This document shows, one piece after another, positions 16,602 to 25,269 of a stretch of 64,000 bases of DNA; positions within the stretch are counted from its first letter, which is position 1; every line of letters begins with the position of its first letter. The stretch is taken from contig NZ_CBDAQN010000001.1 in the NCBI RefSeq assembly GCF_965199065.1, positions 1,178,001 to 1,242,000 of the forward strand, in the 5' to 3' direction. The stretch comes from Acidisoma sp965199065. GTDB lineage: Bacteria; Pseudomonadota; Alphaproteobacteria; Acetobacterales; Acetobacteraceae. The notes under the pieces were generated by a model. That model was not told where the DNA came from. It ran no database searches and saw only the letters and a list, made by a program, of their open reading frames with translations. Position numbers and translations under genes: made by a program.

Positions 16602-17346
16602 GACGACCCTCATCCGCCCGCGTGACGCGGCGCCGGAACTACGGAAGCTCGAGCGGCGGCTGATGCTGAAGGCGGGGCTATCGCTCGGCGCGCTGACGAT
16701 GCTGACGGGATGCGACCTCAACGACGGCGACGACGTGGATCGGGCGCTGTTCGCGATGTCCCGTTTCAATGACCGGGTGCAGGCGCTGTTGTTCAGCCGC
16801 ACGCGGCTGGCGGCGACGTTCCCTGCGAGCCGCATCACCAACCCGTTCCGGTTCAACGCCTTCTATGACGAGGACGACGTGCCGGACATCGACGGCGGAA
16901 CCTGGAAGATGTCGGTGTCGGGTCTGGTGGATGACAAGACGCCATGGAGTTTGGCGCGGCTGCGGACATTGCCGCAGGAGAGCCAGATCACGCGCCATAT
17001 CTGTATCGAGGGCTGGAGCCAGATCGGCCAATGGAGCGGCGTTCCGCTGCACGTATTCCTCAAGCGGATTGGCGCGGACACACGTGCGAAGTATGTCGGC
17101 TTCACCTGCGCCGACCGGTATTACACGAGCCTCGACATGGCGAGCGCGCTGCATCCGCAGACAATCCTGGCGCTGGACTTCATCGGCAAGCCGTTGCCGG
17201 CTGATTTCGGATTTCCAATGCGCCTGCGGATTCCGACAAAGCTCGGCTTCAAGAGCGCCAAGCATGTTGTGTCCGTGTCGGTGACCAACACCAATCCGGG
17301 CGGTTACTGGGAGGACCAGGGCTACAACTGGTTCAGCGGCAGCTGA
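16594..17346 (+). CDS. Sulfite-oxidase-family molybdopterin oxidoreductase, Tat lipoprotein
   Basis: 250 residues from the ATG at 16594, which has GGAGG nine bases upstream; the longer frame from 16564 lacks this. The N-terminus reads ERRLMLKAG, then a hydrophobic stretch ending in lipobox LTGC (Cys40), indicating Tat export followed by lipid attachment. The catalytic domain resembles the SUOX/MsrP molybdenum-cofactor fold: RHICIEGW supplies the molybdenum-ligating Cys (about residue 137), followed by WSGVPLHVFLKRIG and RLRIPTKLGFKSAKHV. No haem or dimerisation domain is fused. Partner is the upstream cytochrome b561-type protein. The substrate cannot be inferred; MsrP-like (methionine sulfoxide) or sulfite-type activities are options. 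Confidence 0.88.
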   Translation: MRKTTLIRPRDAAPELRKLERRLMLKAGLSLGALTMLTGCDLNDGDDVDRALFAMSRFNDRVQALLFSRTRLAATFPASRITNPFRFNAFYDEDDVPDIDGGTWKMSVSGLVDDKTPWSLARLRTLPQESQITRHICIEGWSQIGQWSGVPLHVFLKRIGADTRAKYVGFTCADRYYTSLDMASALHPQTILALDFIGKPLPADFGFPMRLRIPTKLGFKSAKHVVSVSVTNTNPGGYWEDQGYNWFSGS

Positions 17347-17418
17347 CGGACGGTCTGTTATTGTGGATTGGCTCGGAGCATGACAGGCTGGGTCACTAAG
17401 CAGCCATAGAAGCCAGCG

Positions 17419-19125
17419 ATGACTGATTATGTACTTCCGTCAGGCGGAACGACCACCAGCAGCGGCATCGTTCTGAACCCTGGCGACATGCTGACAGTTG
17501 TCAGTGGCGGCGTCGCGGTGGGAACCGTCGATAGCGGAGGTGAGACCGCAACGGGCGGTGGCATCCTGAACGGCGGGATCGATGCCGGCTACGCAGAGGT
17601 GTCAGCTGGTGGACGCGCGGTCGGACTGACAATCGAAGGCGGCGGAGACCTTTTCGTAAGCGCCGATGGTGGCGCCATTTCGTCAACCGTGGTGTCAGGC
17701 GGCTATCAGGCGGTCTACGGCGGCGGTAGCGCCGTTGACACGACGGTCCGCTCCGGCGGTGAAGAGGCAGTCTACGATGGCGGCCTCACGAGCGACTACA
17801 CGGTCAGCAATGGGGGCCTGGAAGTCGTCGGGTTCCCCGGCGGCGTCGCGACGAGCGGTGTGGACGATGGCCTAGAAGTCGTCCTGTCCGGAAGTGTGGC
17901 AGACGAGGTGGACGTCGACGGCTACCTATACGTTTCTTCCGGAGGCGTTATCAGCGGCGCAGTTGTCCAGGGGGGCACTGGAATTCTGTTCTCGGGCAGC
18001 ACTGCGATCGATACGTCGGTCGGGTTCGGTATCCTGTCAGCCTCTTTTGGAGTTTTTATCGACAATCTGGACGTGGGTGGCGGAGGACCTTCACTGGCGA
18101 GGGGCTCTGTCAATCTGAGAGCAGCCGATACTGTTGCTGGCACTGTCGGGGTAGGAGCCGGCGGCGTTCTTAACATATCCAGCGGCGTCGTCGGTCTGGT
18201 GGGGAACGCCACGTCCGCACCGACGGCGGTCATTTCGGGCTTCGGCCTCAGTAGCACAATCAATCTTGAGGCGCTCCCCTACTCGGGTGACGGCACCGTC
18301 AGCTTCAACGGGAGCACGCTGACCATCGTCGAAGACGGCACGACCGAGACTTTCGCTTTTGCTCCAGGGTCCGTGGACGGCACATTCGGCCTGTCCCCGA
18401 GCGACAACGGATTGGGCACTTACGTCAATCTGGTAACGTCCACGACGGGTCCCGGCATCGGAGGCAGCACGACCGTGTCAGGTGCGGGAGGCACGAACAC
18501 GGTGACGGGTGGACCGGGAAACGTTACCGTCACAGGCGGCGCGGGCTCGCTCACCTTCGTCGGCGGCGCGGGTGCGGCGACGGTGACGGGCGGTTCCGGC
18601 GACACTACCCTGTTCGGCTCCACCGGCGACGCGAACAGCATGCTCACCGGCGGCTCCGGCAGCAACATCCTGGTCGCCGGGTCCGGCGGCGGTGCTTCGA
18701 CCCTCGTCGGCGGTCCTGGCACCACGACCGAGTTCGGCAAAGGCAGCGGACCGGTCGAGTTCGTGGCGGGCGCGAACGGCAACACGACGATGGCCGGTCA
18801 ATACGGCACGGGCGTCGAGACCTTCTTCACGGCACCCGCGACGACGGCGGTCATGGCGCTCAACGGGGCCGCGGACACGGTTGTCGGCGGCACCGGCCAT
18901 TCCACGGTGATCGGCGGCGCAGGTCCGGACGTCTATGGGTTCCTCAACGGGCATGCCGGCGGCACGGAAGCCATCGAGGGGATCAAGGCAAACGACATTC
19001 TCGTCTTCGGCGGCTATACAAGCTACCCGATAGTGAGCGAGGGCGTAGTCAGCGGTTCCGACACCCTCACGCTGACGGATGGCACCGTCATCACGCTCGT
19101 CGGCTTCGGCCACAAGGTGTTCTGA
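17419..19125 (+). CDS. Glycine-rich strand-loop-strand repeat surface protein
   Basis: 568 residues, very rich in Gly, Ser, Thr and Val, with no N-terminal signal peptide. Residues 1-230 carry AIDA/autotransporter passenger-type strand-loop-strand repeats (GG-x-A-x-x-T-x-V-x-x-GG, about ten per turn). A short globular linker (about 270-335) follows, then a second repeat array (about 340-500) with units like GGAGAATVTGGSGDTTLFG. The canonical RTX nonapeptide GGxGxDxUx is not well kept. The protein ends in a hydrophobic GFGHKVF, with no beta-barrel translocator, so type I-like export via the C-terminus is more plausible than autotransport. This repeat class is common in Acetobacteraceae. Confidence 0.8.
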   Translation: MTDYVLPSGGTTTSSGIVLNPGDMLTVVSGGVAVGTVDSGGETATGGGILNGGIDAGYAEVSAGGRAVGLTIEGGGDLFVSADGGAISSTVVSGGYQAVYGGGSAVDTTVRSGGEEAVYDGGLTSDYTVSNGGLEVVGFPGGVATSGVDDGLEVVLSGSVADEVDVDGYLYVSSGGVISGAVVQGGTGILFSGSTAIDTSVGFGILSASFGVFIDNLDVGGGGPSLARGSVNLRAADTVAGTVGVGAGGVLNISSGVVGLVGNATSAPTAVISGFGLSSTINLEALPYSGDGTVSFNGSTLTIVEDGTTETFAFAPGSVDGTFGLSPSDNGLGTYVNLVTSTTGPGIGGSTTVSGAGGTNTVTGGPGNVTVTGGAGSLTFVGGAGAATVTGGSGDTTLFGSTGDANSMLTGGSGSNILVAGSGGGASTLVGGPGTTTEFGKGSGPVEFVAGANGNTTMAGQYGTGVETFFTAPATTAVMALNGAADTVVGGTGHSTVIGGAGPDVYGFLNGHAGGTEAIEGIKANDILVFGGYTSYPIVSEGVVSGSDTLTLTDGTVITLVGFGHKVF

Positions 19126-19339
19126 GTTCGACGGTGAAGCATGGTTGAGCTGCAATTGACGGCGCGCCACAAAATTATTTCAAAGTTGCATCGGATTTGG
19201 GGGCGGCGGACTGATCGCACTTGCCGGTGTCAACTCAACTAATCTTGGCTAATGCAGGCGTCTGAACGTTTGACCGTGCAGCTTGGCCAGGGCAGTCTGA
19301 CGCCGGTTAAGCGAGATTTGGCTAGGGAGCACGACAATA

Positions 19340-20668
19340 ATGAACAAGATCACCGCCACGCTCATGGGTGGGGTTATCGCTGGCGCATTCGCAGTGCCGG
19401 CGCTTGCGTCATCCACTGCCTGCCCGACGGGAAATGCCTCCGTGCCGCCGGGAGCCAACACGACAAAGCCGACAGCGCCCTTCTACATCGATACCACAGA
19501 CCTCAACCTGAGCACCTCGCCACCGACCCGTGACCCAGCAAACCCGGCCTACCCGAACGCGACGGCATCGCCCTCGGGAACGCTGCCCTCGGCGACAGCG
19601 GACGGCAACTTCATCATAGGGCCGGCACACCCGCCCGCGCCTGAAACCGTCGCTGATAACGGTGTGCCGAAAGGCAAAGTCCTCTCTCTTACGATGTCGT
19701 CCGCAGACAGCGTGATCTACAAGCCCGGCTTCGTCCGCGCCGATCCGCAGAACTGCCTCGACGCAGCCATCTTCTCGGCGAAAACGGCACCTGGTGACCC
19801 GTCAAACGTTCTTGTACCGACGAGCCAGGCCGGCACCTGGACGCGCGCGGTGGACGTCTATGTTCCCGCCGAACTCCCGAGAGGAACACCGGCGCCGTTC
19901 ATCGTCGTGGGCGATGGCGGGCCGCACGGCTTCTTCTCGGAGAAGCAGTTTTTCACTGTGCTCGACAATCTCATCCACGAGCACCGCATCCCGCCGATCG
20001 TTGCCATCGGGATCGGTGCCGGCGGGCAGGATGCCCAGGGCAGCGAACGCGGTCGCGAGTATGACGCTGTGTCAGGCACCTACGCGGAGTGGGTGGAGCG
20101 GGAAGTGCTGCCGCTGGTCGAGCACCAGGCCGACATCCAACTGACGCACAATCCGGACGGTCGCGCCACCATGGGCATCAGTTCGAGCGGCTCGGCCGCC
20201 TTTACGATGGCCTGGTTCCACCCGGAACTTTATCACCGGGTGCTCGCCTACTCGCCGACCATGGTCAATCAGCAATGGCCCCACGATCCCGCGCTTCCGG
20301 GTGGAGCCTGGGAATACCATGACGCATGGGCCGGGCCACAGCCGGCTGGCCTCGGCGTGAACGGCGTCCATGTGACGAACACGGATATGGCCACCGGCGC
20401 TCCGCTCATTCCGAACAGCGCGCGCAAGCCGATCCGCTTCTGGTTCGAGGTGGGCGACCGCGACCTGTTCTATCCCGATGCGCCGCTCGCGGACGGCATG
20501 CACGACTGGACGCTCGCCGACGAGGATATGGCAAAGGTCTTGGCCGCCAAAGGCTACCAGTACCAGTTCCTCTTCTCGCGGAATGCCACTCATGTGGATG
20601 CCGCGACCGTTGCGGAGACACTGCCGGAGGCGCTGGAATGGCTCTGGCAGGGTTACCCGGCACACTGA
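19340..20668 (+). CDS. Secreted alpha/beta-hydrolase, esterase D/enterochelin-esterase-like fold
   Basis: 442 residues with a signal peptide (hydrophobic residues 6-23, cleavage after ALAS). The core resembles the PF00756-type esterase family: FIVVGDGGPHGFFSEKQFF, IVAIGIGAGGQDAQGSERGREYD and the nucleophile elbow MGISSSGSAAFTMAWFHPE (Ser about residue 282). The acid/His region is around RFWFEVGDRDLFYPD and LFSRNATHVDA. Proteins of this group hydrolyse esters, including siderophore or cell-wall/mycolyl-type esters, but the substrate here is unknown. It follows the repeat protein with a 214-base gap and has its own ribosome-binding site. Confidence 0.85.
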   Translation: MNKITATLMGGVIAGAFAVPALASSTACPTGNASVPPGANTTKPTAPFYIDTTDLNLSTSPPTRDPANPAYPNATASPSGTLPSATADGNFIIGPAHPPAPETVADNGVPKGKVLSLTMSSADSVIYKPGFVRADPQNCLDAAIFSAKTAPGDPSNVLVPTSQAGTWTRAVDVYVPAELPRGTPAPFIVVGDGGPHGFFSEKQFFTVLDNLIHEHRIPPIVAIGIGAGGQDAQGSERGREYDAVSGTYAEWVEREVLPLVEHQADIQLTHNPDGRATMGISSSGSAAFTMAWFHPELYHRVLAYSPTMVNQQWPHDPALPGGAWEYHDAWAGPQPAGLGVNGVHVTNTDMATGAPLIPNSARKPIRFWFEVGDRDLFYPDAPLADGMHDWTLADEDMAKVLAAKGYQYQFLFSRNATHVDAATVAETLPEALEWLWQGYPAH

Positions 20669-20696
20669 ACGCCAGCCTCGCGAAGGCCGACAGGCC

Positions 20697-21521
20697 CTAC
20701 TCCATCAACCCCCGCACCGCGTCCCAGCTCGCGCGGTCGGGGGCGAGAATAATACCGCCCCGCGTCTCGGTCGGCGTATAGGGCGAGCCGTCCAGGCGCG
20801 CCGAATAGCCGCCCGCCTCGCGATGGATGAGCCAGCCCGGCGCGTGATCCCAAGGCATCATGCGCGCAAACAACGCCACATGCGCGAAACCCTGAGCCAG
20901 CAGCCGATACTCGTGCGCGGCGTTGCGGTAGTCCCAGGTCGTCGCGAACCGGGGCAGAGCCGTCAGCATCCGCGCCCGCTCCGGCTCCGGCAGATAGCGC
21001 CAGTTGATCGCGCCCGTCATACGCGCCAGCGGCACCGGCTCGGCGACCCGCAGATCCTTGCGCGCGCCAGAGGGCTGCTCCATCCAGGCCCCCTCGCCGC
21101 GCAGCGCCAACGCGCCGTCGCCGCCGATTGGGTCATGGATCACGCTCGCCACGATCTCGCCCCGCACCATCGCCGCCAGCATTACGCCGAACAGCGGCAA
21201 ACCGGCGGCGAAATTTGCCGTCCCGTCCACCGGGTCGACCACGAAAGCGAGGTCGGCGTCGGCGATCCGGCGCAGCAGGCCGGGATCGGCGGCGGTCGCT
21301 TCCTCGCCAACCACCAGAGCACCCGGGAACATCCGCCCGATGCCCGCCGTGATCAGCCGCTCTGCCGCCTCGTCCGCATCGGTCACCAAGTCGAGCGGAC
21401 CCGTCTTCATCCGGATCGTGCCCTCGCCCAGGTGCCGGAACCGGGGCAGGATCTCCGCCTCCGCCGCCTGCCGCATCAGCAGCCAAAGATCCTGGAGCTG
21501 TCCAGCCGTCAGCCCCCTCAT
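20697..21521 (-). CDS. Inositol monophosphatase family phosphatase
   Basis: 274 residues of the Mg-dependent IMPase/FBPase superfamily. Metal-binding motifs are ALVVGEEATA (Glu), FVVDPVDGTANFAAGLPLFGVMLA (two Asp) and the C-terminal MPWDHAPGWLIHREAGG (Asp). It could be an inositol-1-phosphatase, a histidinol-phosphatase of the HisN type or a nucleotide 3'-phosphatase; sequence alone does not decide. The ATG overlaps the hflX stop (ATGA), placing it last in the chain barrel-glycosyltransferase-hfq-hflX. Confidence 0.92.
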   Translation of the reverse strand: MRGLTAGQLQDLWLLMRQAAEAEILPRFRHLGEGTIRMKTGPLDLVTDADEAAERLITAGIGRMFPGALVVGEEATAADPGLLRRIADADLAFVVDPVDGTANFAAGLPLFGVMLAAMVRGEIVASVIHDPIGGDGALALRGEGAWMEQPSGARKDLRVAEPVPLARMTGAINWRYLPEPERARMLTALPRFATTWDYRNAAHEYRLLAQGFAHVALFARMMPWDHAPGWLIHREAGGYSARLDGSPYTPTETRGGIILAPDRASWDAVRGLME

Positions 21522-22813
21522 ACCAAGCTCTCGAACCGGGCCCGGTCGGCCGGCAACATACGGACAGTCACGCGGATCGCCTCCTCCTCATCCTCTCGCG
21601 TCAGCACCTCGCCGTGCCGGTAAAGCCAGGCGAGCTTCGCCCCATCCGACGGCACGATCTGGAACGACGCCACCTCTTTGGCGCTCGCCAGCCGCTCATC
21701 GATCGCCGCGCGCAGGGTGTCCAGACCGTCCCCGTTCAACGCCGAGATGGCGATTGTGCTGGCGTCCTCGACCAGCCCCGGCACCTCGGAGACGCCACCC
21801 AGCAGATCCGCCTTGTTCAACACGTCGATCGTCCGCTTCGGCCAGTCGGCATCGAGCGTGCCGTCCTGCACCATGCCGGCCAGCACGCCCAGCACATCCG
21901 CCTTCTGCGCCGCCGTATCGGGATGCGCGATGTCACGGACATGAAGAATGACATCGGCCTCGGCCACCTCCTCGAGCGTCGCCCGGAAGGCCGCGACCAG
22001 CTCGGTCGGCAGATCGCTGATGAAACCCACCGTGTCGGAGAGGATCGCCGGCGACCCCGATGGCAACGCTATGCTGCGCATGGTCGGGTCGAGCGTCGCG
22101 AACAGCTGGTCCTCGGCATGGACCGTCGCACCCGTCATCGCGTTGAACAGCGTCGACTTGCCGGCGTTCGTGTAGCCGATCAACGCGATCACCGGGTAGG
22201 GCGTGCGCTGACGCGCGTGACGATGCAATCCGCGCGTGCGCCGCACCTCCTCGATCTCGCGTTTCAGCCGCGCCATGCGGGTGGAGATAAGCCGGCGGTC
22301 CGCTTCGATCTGCGTCTCGCCCGGGCCGCCGAGGAAGCCGAAGCCGCCGCGCTGACGCTCCAAGTGGGTCCAGGACCGCACGAGCCGCGAGCGCTGATAG
22401 TCGAGATGCGCCAACTCGACCTGGAGAGCGCCTTCCCGCGTCCGCGCGCGCTCGCCGAAGATATCGAGGATAAGACCGGTTCGGTCGATGACCTTACAAC
22501 CCCAGGCGCGCTCGAGATTGCGCTGCTGAACCGGCGACAGCGACGTGTCCATCACCACCAGCGCCACCTCATGCTCCTTCAGATCAGCGTGCACATTCTC
22601 GACCTGCCCCTCGCCGAGCAGCGCCGATGGCCGGCGGTGGCGGAGCGGCACGATGGCGGAATGCACGAGGACAAGCCCGATGGAAGCGGCGAGCCCCATG
22701 GCCTCGGCCAGTCGCGCTTCGGCGGAACGGCGATTGTCGCTGGCTTCCTCCCGCTCCCAGGGCAGAATGACGGCGGCCCGCGTCGGGGCGCCGCCCATGA
22801 CAGGCTCGTTCAT
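21518..22813 (-). CDS. hflX: GTPase HflX
   Basis: 431 residues. The N-terminal HflX domain (LLGEGQVENVHADLKEH; SPVQQRNLERAWGCKVIDRTGLILDIF) and an Arg-rich linker helix (about 165-195, GGPGETQIEADRRLI) lead to the G domain with G1 GYTNAGKSTLFNAM, G3 DTVGFISDLP and G4 NKAD. HflX binds the 50S ribosome and splits stalled or stressed 70S ribosomes using GTP. The start overlaps the hfq stop by four bases (ATGA) and its own stop overlaps the next gene, the common alphaproteobacterial hfq-hflX arrangement. Confidence 0.96.
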   Translation of the reverse strand: MNEPVMGGAPTRAAVILPWEREEASDNRRSAEARLAEAMGLAASIGLVLVHSAIVPLRHRRPSALLGEGQVENVHADLKEHEVALVVMDTSLSPVQQRNLERAWGCKVIDRTGLILDIFGERARTREGALQVELAHLDYQRSRLVRSWTHLERQRGGFGFLGGPGETQIEADRRLISTRMARLKREIEEVRRTRGLHRHARQRTPYPVIALIGYTNAGKSTLFNAMTGATVHAEDQLFATLDPTMRSIALPSGSPAILSDTVGFISDLPTELVAAFRATLEEVAEADVILHVRDIAHPDTAAQKADVLGVLAGMVQDGTLDADWPKRTIDVLNKADLLGGVSEVPGLVEDASTIAISALNGDGLDTLRAAIDERLASAKEVASFQIVPSDGAKLAWLYRHGEVLTREDEEEAIRVTVRMLPADRARFESLV

Positions 22814-23091
22814 GCCGGAGTGACCGATAAGACCTCGCGCCCGGGCGCCGCCTCCGTTTTCAGAGGGTCGAAGAGCTGGATCGGCGCGCCCGGCATCACC
22901 GTGCTGATCGCATGCTTGTAGACGAGCTGGGTATGCCCGTCCCGCCGCAGAAGCACGGAGAAATTGTCAAACCAGGTGATGATCCCCTGGAGCTTCACGC
23001 CGTTCACGAGGAAGACCGTCACCGGCGTCTTGTTCTTCCGCACATGGTTCAGGAACACGTCCTGAACATTCTGCGTCTTCTCAGTTGCCAC
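22810..23091 (-). CDS. hfq: RNA chaperone Hfq
   Basis: 93 residues with both Sm motifs: Sm1 QDVFLNHVRKNKTPVTVFLVNGVKLQGIITWFDNFSVLLRR and Sm2 HTQLVYKHAISTVMPG, including the Gln8-equivalent and the YKHAI block of the proximal RNA-binding face. The C-terminal tail is short (about 20 residues). The start is GTG, with AAGGA eight bases upstream. That AAGGA lies inside the last codons of the WecG-type gene, whose stop is only five bases away, so hfq translation may be coupled to it. Hfq mediates small-RNA regulation. Confidence 0.97.
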   Translation of the reverse strand: MATEKTQNVQDVFLNHVRKNKTPVTVFLVNGVKLQGIITWFDNFSVLLRRDGHTQLVYKHAISTVMPGAPIQLFDPLKTEAAPGREVLSVTPA

Positions 23092-23096
23092 TAGAA

Positions 23097-23948
23097 CTAT
23101 CCTTTTTCTTGTTGCGCTGCCCGCATCATGGTGCTCACGCTCTCACGCGTGGCACTGTGGTGATGCAAGTCTTGTACTACAACCGCCGGGTTGGGCACTA
23201 GCTGACCCCCGGCAGCCCCGCCATCACGCCACCGCGCGACCAGCAGAAGCCACAGCACGGACCAGTCGTCGATCAGATAACGGCGCCCGAGCCGCCGCGG
23301 CTCGCGGCTTAGGCGGAAGAGCCATTCGAACCCCAGCCGGCGGCACCAGCACGGCGCCCGCGGCGTCAGTCCGGTCCAGAAGTCGAGCGCCGCGCCCACG
23401 CAAAGGCCGATGCCGGTTCCGCCCATGGCCTGGATCGCCGCCGCCAGCCGCTCCTGCACCGGAGAGCCGACCGCGAGCAGGGTGAAGCGCGCCGGATGGG
23501 CAACGGCGAAGCAGACTGCGTGCGCGAAGGCATCGGCGTCCTCGGACAGGCGCGGAGGCGGCTGATGGTGGTCCACCAGCACCCACGGCCGCCGATCCCG
23601 CAGGATCGCCACGCCGGCAGGGTCGAGGCCGATGATGGTCACCCGGTCGCCCGGACACAGATGCCGGTCAAGGATTTCGGCTAGAATGTCGGTGCCTGTC
23701 GCCACCGCGGGCGGCCGAAGACCGACCAGGCGTGCCACATGCGCGATCGCCATCGAATCGAGGCACCGCCACTCCGCGCGGTCGTAGAGCGTGGCGAGGC
23801 CCGGCGACCGGCCGAGACGCACGAAATGGTCGGCATTGGGTGTGACCAGATAGGCGAAGGTCGCATCGTCACGCCGTTGCGCGAGCCGCTCGGCGACGGT
23901 CGCCGCCTCCGCATCCAGGAACGACAATCCGAGGAAATTCATGATCAC
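23097..23948 (-). CDS. WecG/TagA/CpsF family glycosyltransferase
   Basis: 283 residues. The family signatures are visible: YLVTPNADHFVRLGRSP near residue 33, DSMAIAHVARL (variant of the usual DG-M-P block), LLAVGSPVQERLA, GAALDFWTGLTPRAP and RRLGFEWLFRLSREPRRLGRRYL. These enzymes transfer ManNAcA or related sugars onto polyprenyl-linked intermediates at the inner-membrane face. In this neighbourhood it fits exopolysaccharide repeat-unit synthesis. Its start overlaps the stop of the upstream outer-membrane protein gene (ATGA) and its end abuts hfq. The donor sugar is not determined. Confidence 0.9.
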   Translation of the reverse strand: MIMNFLGLSFLDAEAATVAERLAQRRDDATFAYLVTPNADHFVRLGRSPGLATLYDRAEWRCLDSMAIAHVARLVGLRPPAVATGTDILAEILDRHLCPGDRVTIIGLDPAGVAILRDRRPWVLVDHHQPPPRLSEDADAFAHAVCFAVAHPARFTLLAVGSPVQERLAAAIQAMGGTGIGLCVGAALDFWTGLTPRAPCWCRRLGFEWLFRLSREPRRLGRRYLIDDWSVLWLLLVARWRDGGAAGGQLVPNPAVVVQDLHHHSATRESVSTMMRAAQQEKG

Positions 23949-25207
23949 AGGCCCGCCGTCATGCTCAGCATGAACACGTCCTCACCAAAGGGGGTTGCAG
24001 TGCTACTTTGATGATCTGTCAACGTGAGCGTCGCCCGCGCCCGCAGCACTGGGCTGATGAGCCATTGCAGGCCGACGCGGCCGGTGATGAACGTTTCGGA
24101 GGCCCCGGTGAAATCTGCGCGGTCGAGGTCGGCGCCGAGGTGAAGGATGAGGTCGCGCCGCAGCTCGCGGTCCATCGCGACACCGCCGATGGTGGCGACG
24201 TAATCACCCTCGCCTTCGTCGGCGGCAGACTCGATCTGCCGGAACAGCGCGGCGTGCCAGGTGGTGCGCTCGTTCGGCTGCCAGGTGACGGCGGCATCCA
24301 TGAGCGGCACGAACTGGTTCTCGTAGGAGGAACGATAGACGCGCCCGCCGGCGCCGGCCTGGATGCGCCAGCCCCAGACGCCGTCGAGATCGTGCTCCAC
24401 GCCGAGCATGACCGTGCCGCCGGCATAATCCCGCGCCGGCTCGCCGAGCGTCTGGTTGGGATAATGGCCCGCATCCGGCTCGATGCTGAGCAACGCGCGA
24501 TTGGGATCGTCGTATTCCTTGATCCCGTAGGAGACGGTGAGCCCGGCCTCGGCCACCACCCGGTCGCGATAGGCTTGGCTCGCCGCGACCCCGCCGATGG
24601 TTGCCGACCCGAACTCGTACTGGCTCAGGTCGAAGCTCGGCTGGATGGTCAGCCGGCTTGCCGGCGTCTGCGCGCTCAGCCGCAGGGTGTTGACCGCATA
24701 AGACAGAGGCTCGTCGTACTGCGCCGCGTCCAGGGCCGTATCGTTCTCGTGCAGGGCGAGATGCGCGACCGCCGCGGTGACGGCGCAGTCGGCGAGGTCG
24801 AAGGTGCCGCCCACGGCGGCGGTCCAGTCCGTGTCTGAAATTCCGGGTCCGTCGAGGTAGCGGATGTCGTCGGCCGAGGCCTCGGCGGTGACGCTGTATC
24901 CGGTGTCCTTCGCGTTGAGCGTGACGGACGGGGCCGTCTCGACAATCCAGCTCGGCTGCCGCCCGGCAAGAATGGCGCTGTCGTGGCCGATGCTTTCGGT
25001 CACCTCCGGGTGCAGCAGCTCTGCGCCGAGGGGGATTTCATGCCAGGCTGTGTCGGTCTGGATGCGGGAGGTGACGGACACGCCCTGCCCGGTGTCGAAA
25101 CCAGGCACGTCGCTGGGGTAGGCGGTCTCGATCAGCTGCGCGCGCGCGGACCGGGCCGGCAGCAGGCCATAGAGAACAACCACAGGCAGGATCTTCCAAA
25201 GCCGCAA
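23945..25207 (-). CDS. Outer-membrane beta-barrel protein of a polysaccharide locus
   Basis: 420 residues with a signal peptide (hydrophobic residues 6-20, cleavage after ARAQ). The mature part shows alternating amphipathic strands with frequent aromatic ends through to the last residue, MLSMTAGL, typical of an outer-membrane barrel of the EpsL/BBP2 type found in exopolysaccharide operons. No enzyme motif is seen. The frame begins with a TTG (25207) and no strong ribosome-binding site; an out-of-frame ATG lies just upstream, so the start is uncertain. Followed with overlap by a glycosyltransferase; probably a late-stage export or assembly protein. Confidence 0.75.
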   Translation of the reverse strand: MRLWKILPVVVLYGLLPARSARAQLIETAYPSDVPGFDTGQGVSVTSRIQTDTAWHEIPLGAELLHPEVTESIGHDSAILAGRQPSWIVETAPSVTLNAKDTGYSVTAEASADDIRYLDGPGISDTDWTAAVGGTFDLADCAVTAAVAHLALHENDTALDAAQYDEPLSYAVNTLRLSAQTPASRLTIQPSFDLSQYEFGSATIGGVAASQAYRDRVVAEAGLTVSYGIKEYDDPNRALLSIEPDAGHYPNQTLGEPARDYAGGTVMLGVEHDLDGVWGWRIQAGAGGRVYRSSYENQFVPLMDAAVTWQPNERTTWHAALFRQIESAADEGEGDYVATIGGVAMDRELRRDLILHLGADLDRADFTGASETFITGRVGLQWLISPVLRARATLTLTDHQSSTATPFGEDVFMLSMTAGL

Positions 25208-25269
25208 GGCCGCATCCGTTACGATAGGCGACCGTCATAGCCTTTTCATAACGGTTTCGATATAGTTTG

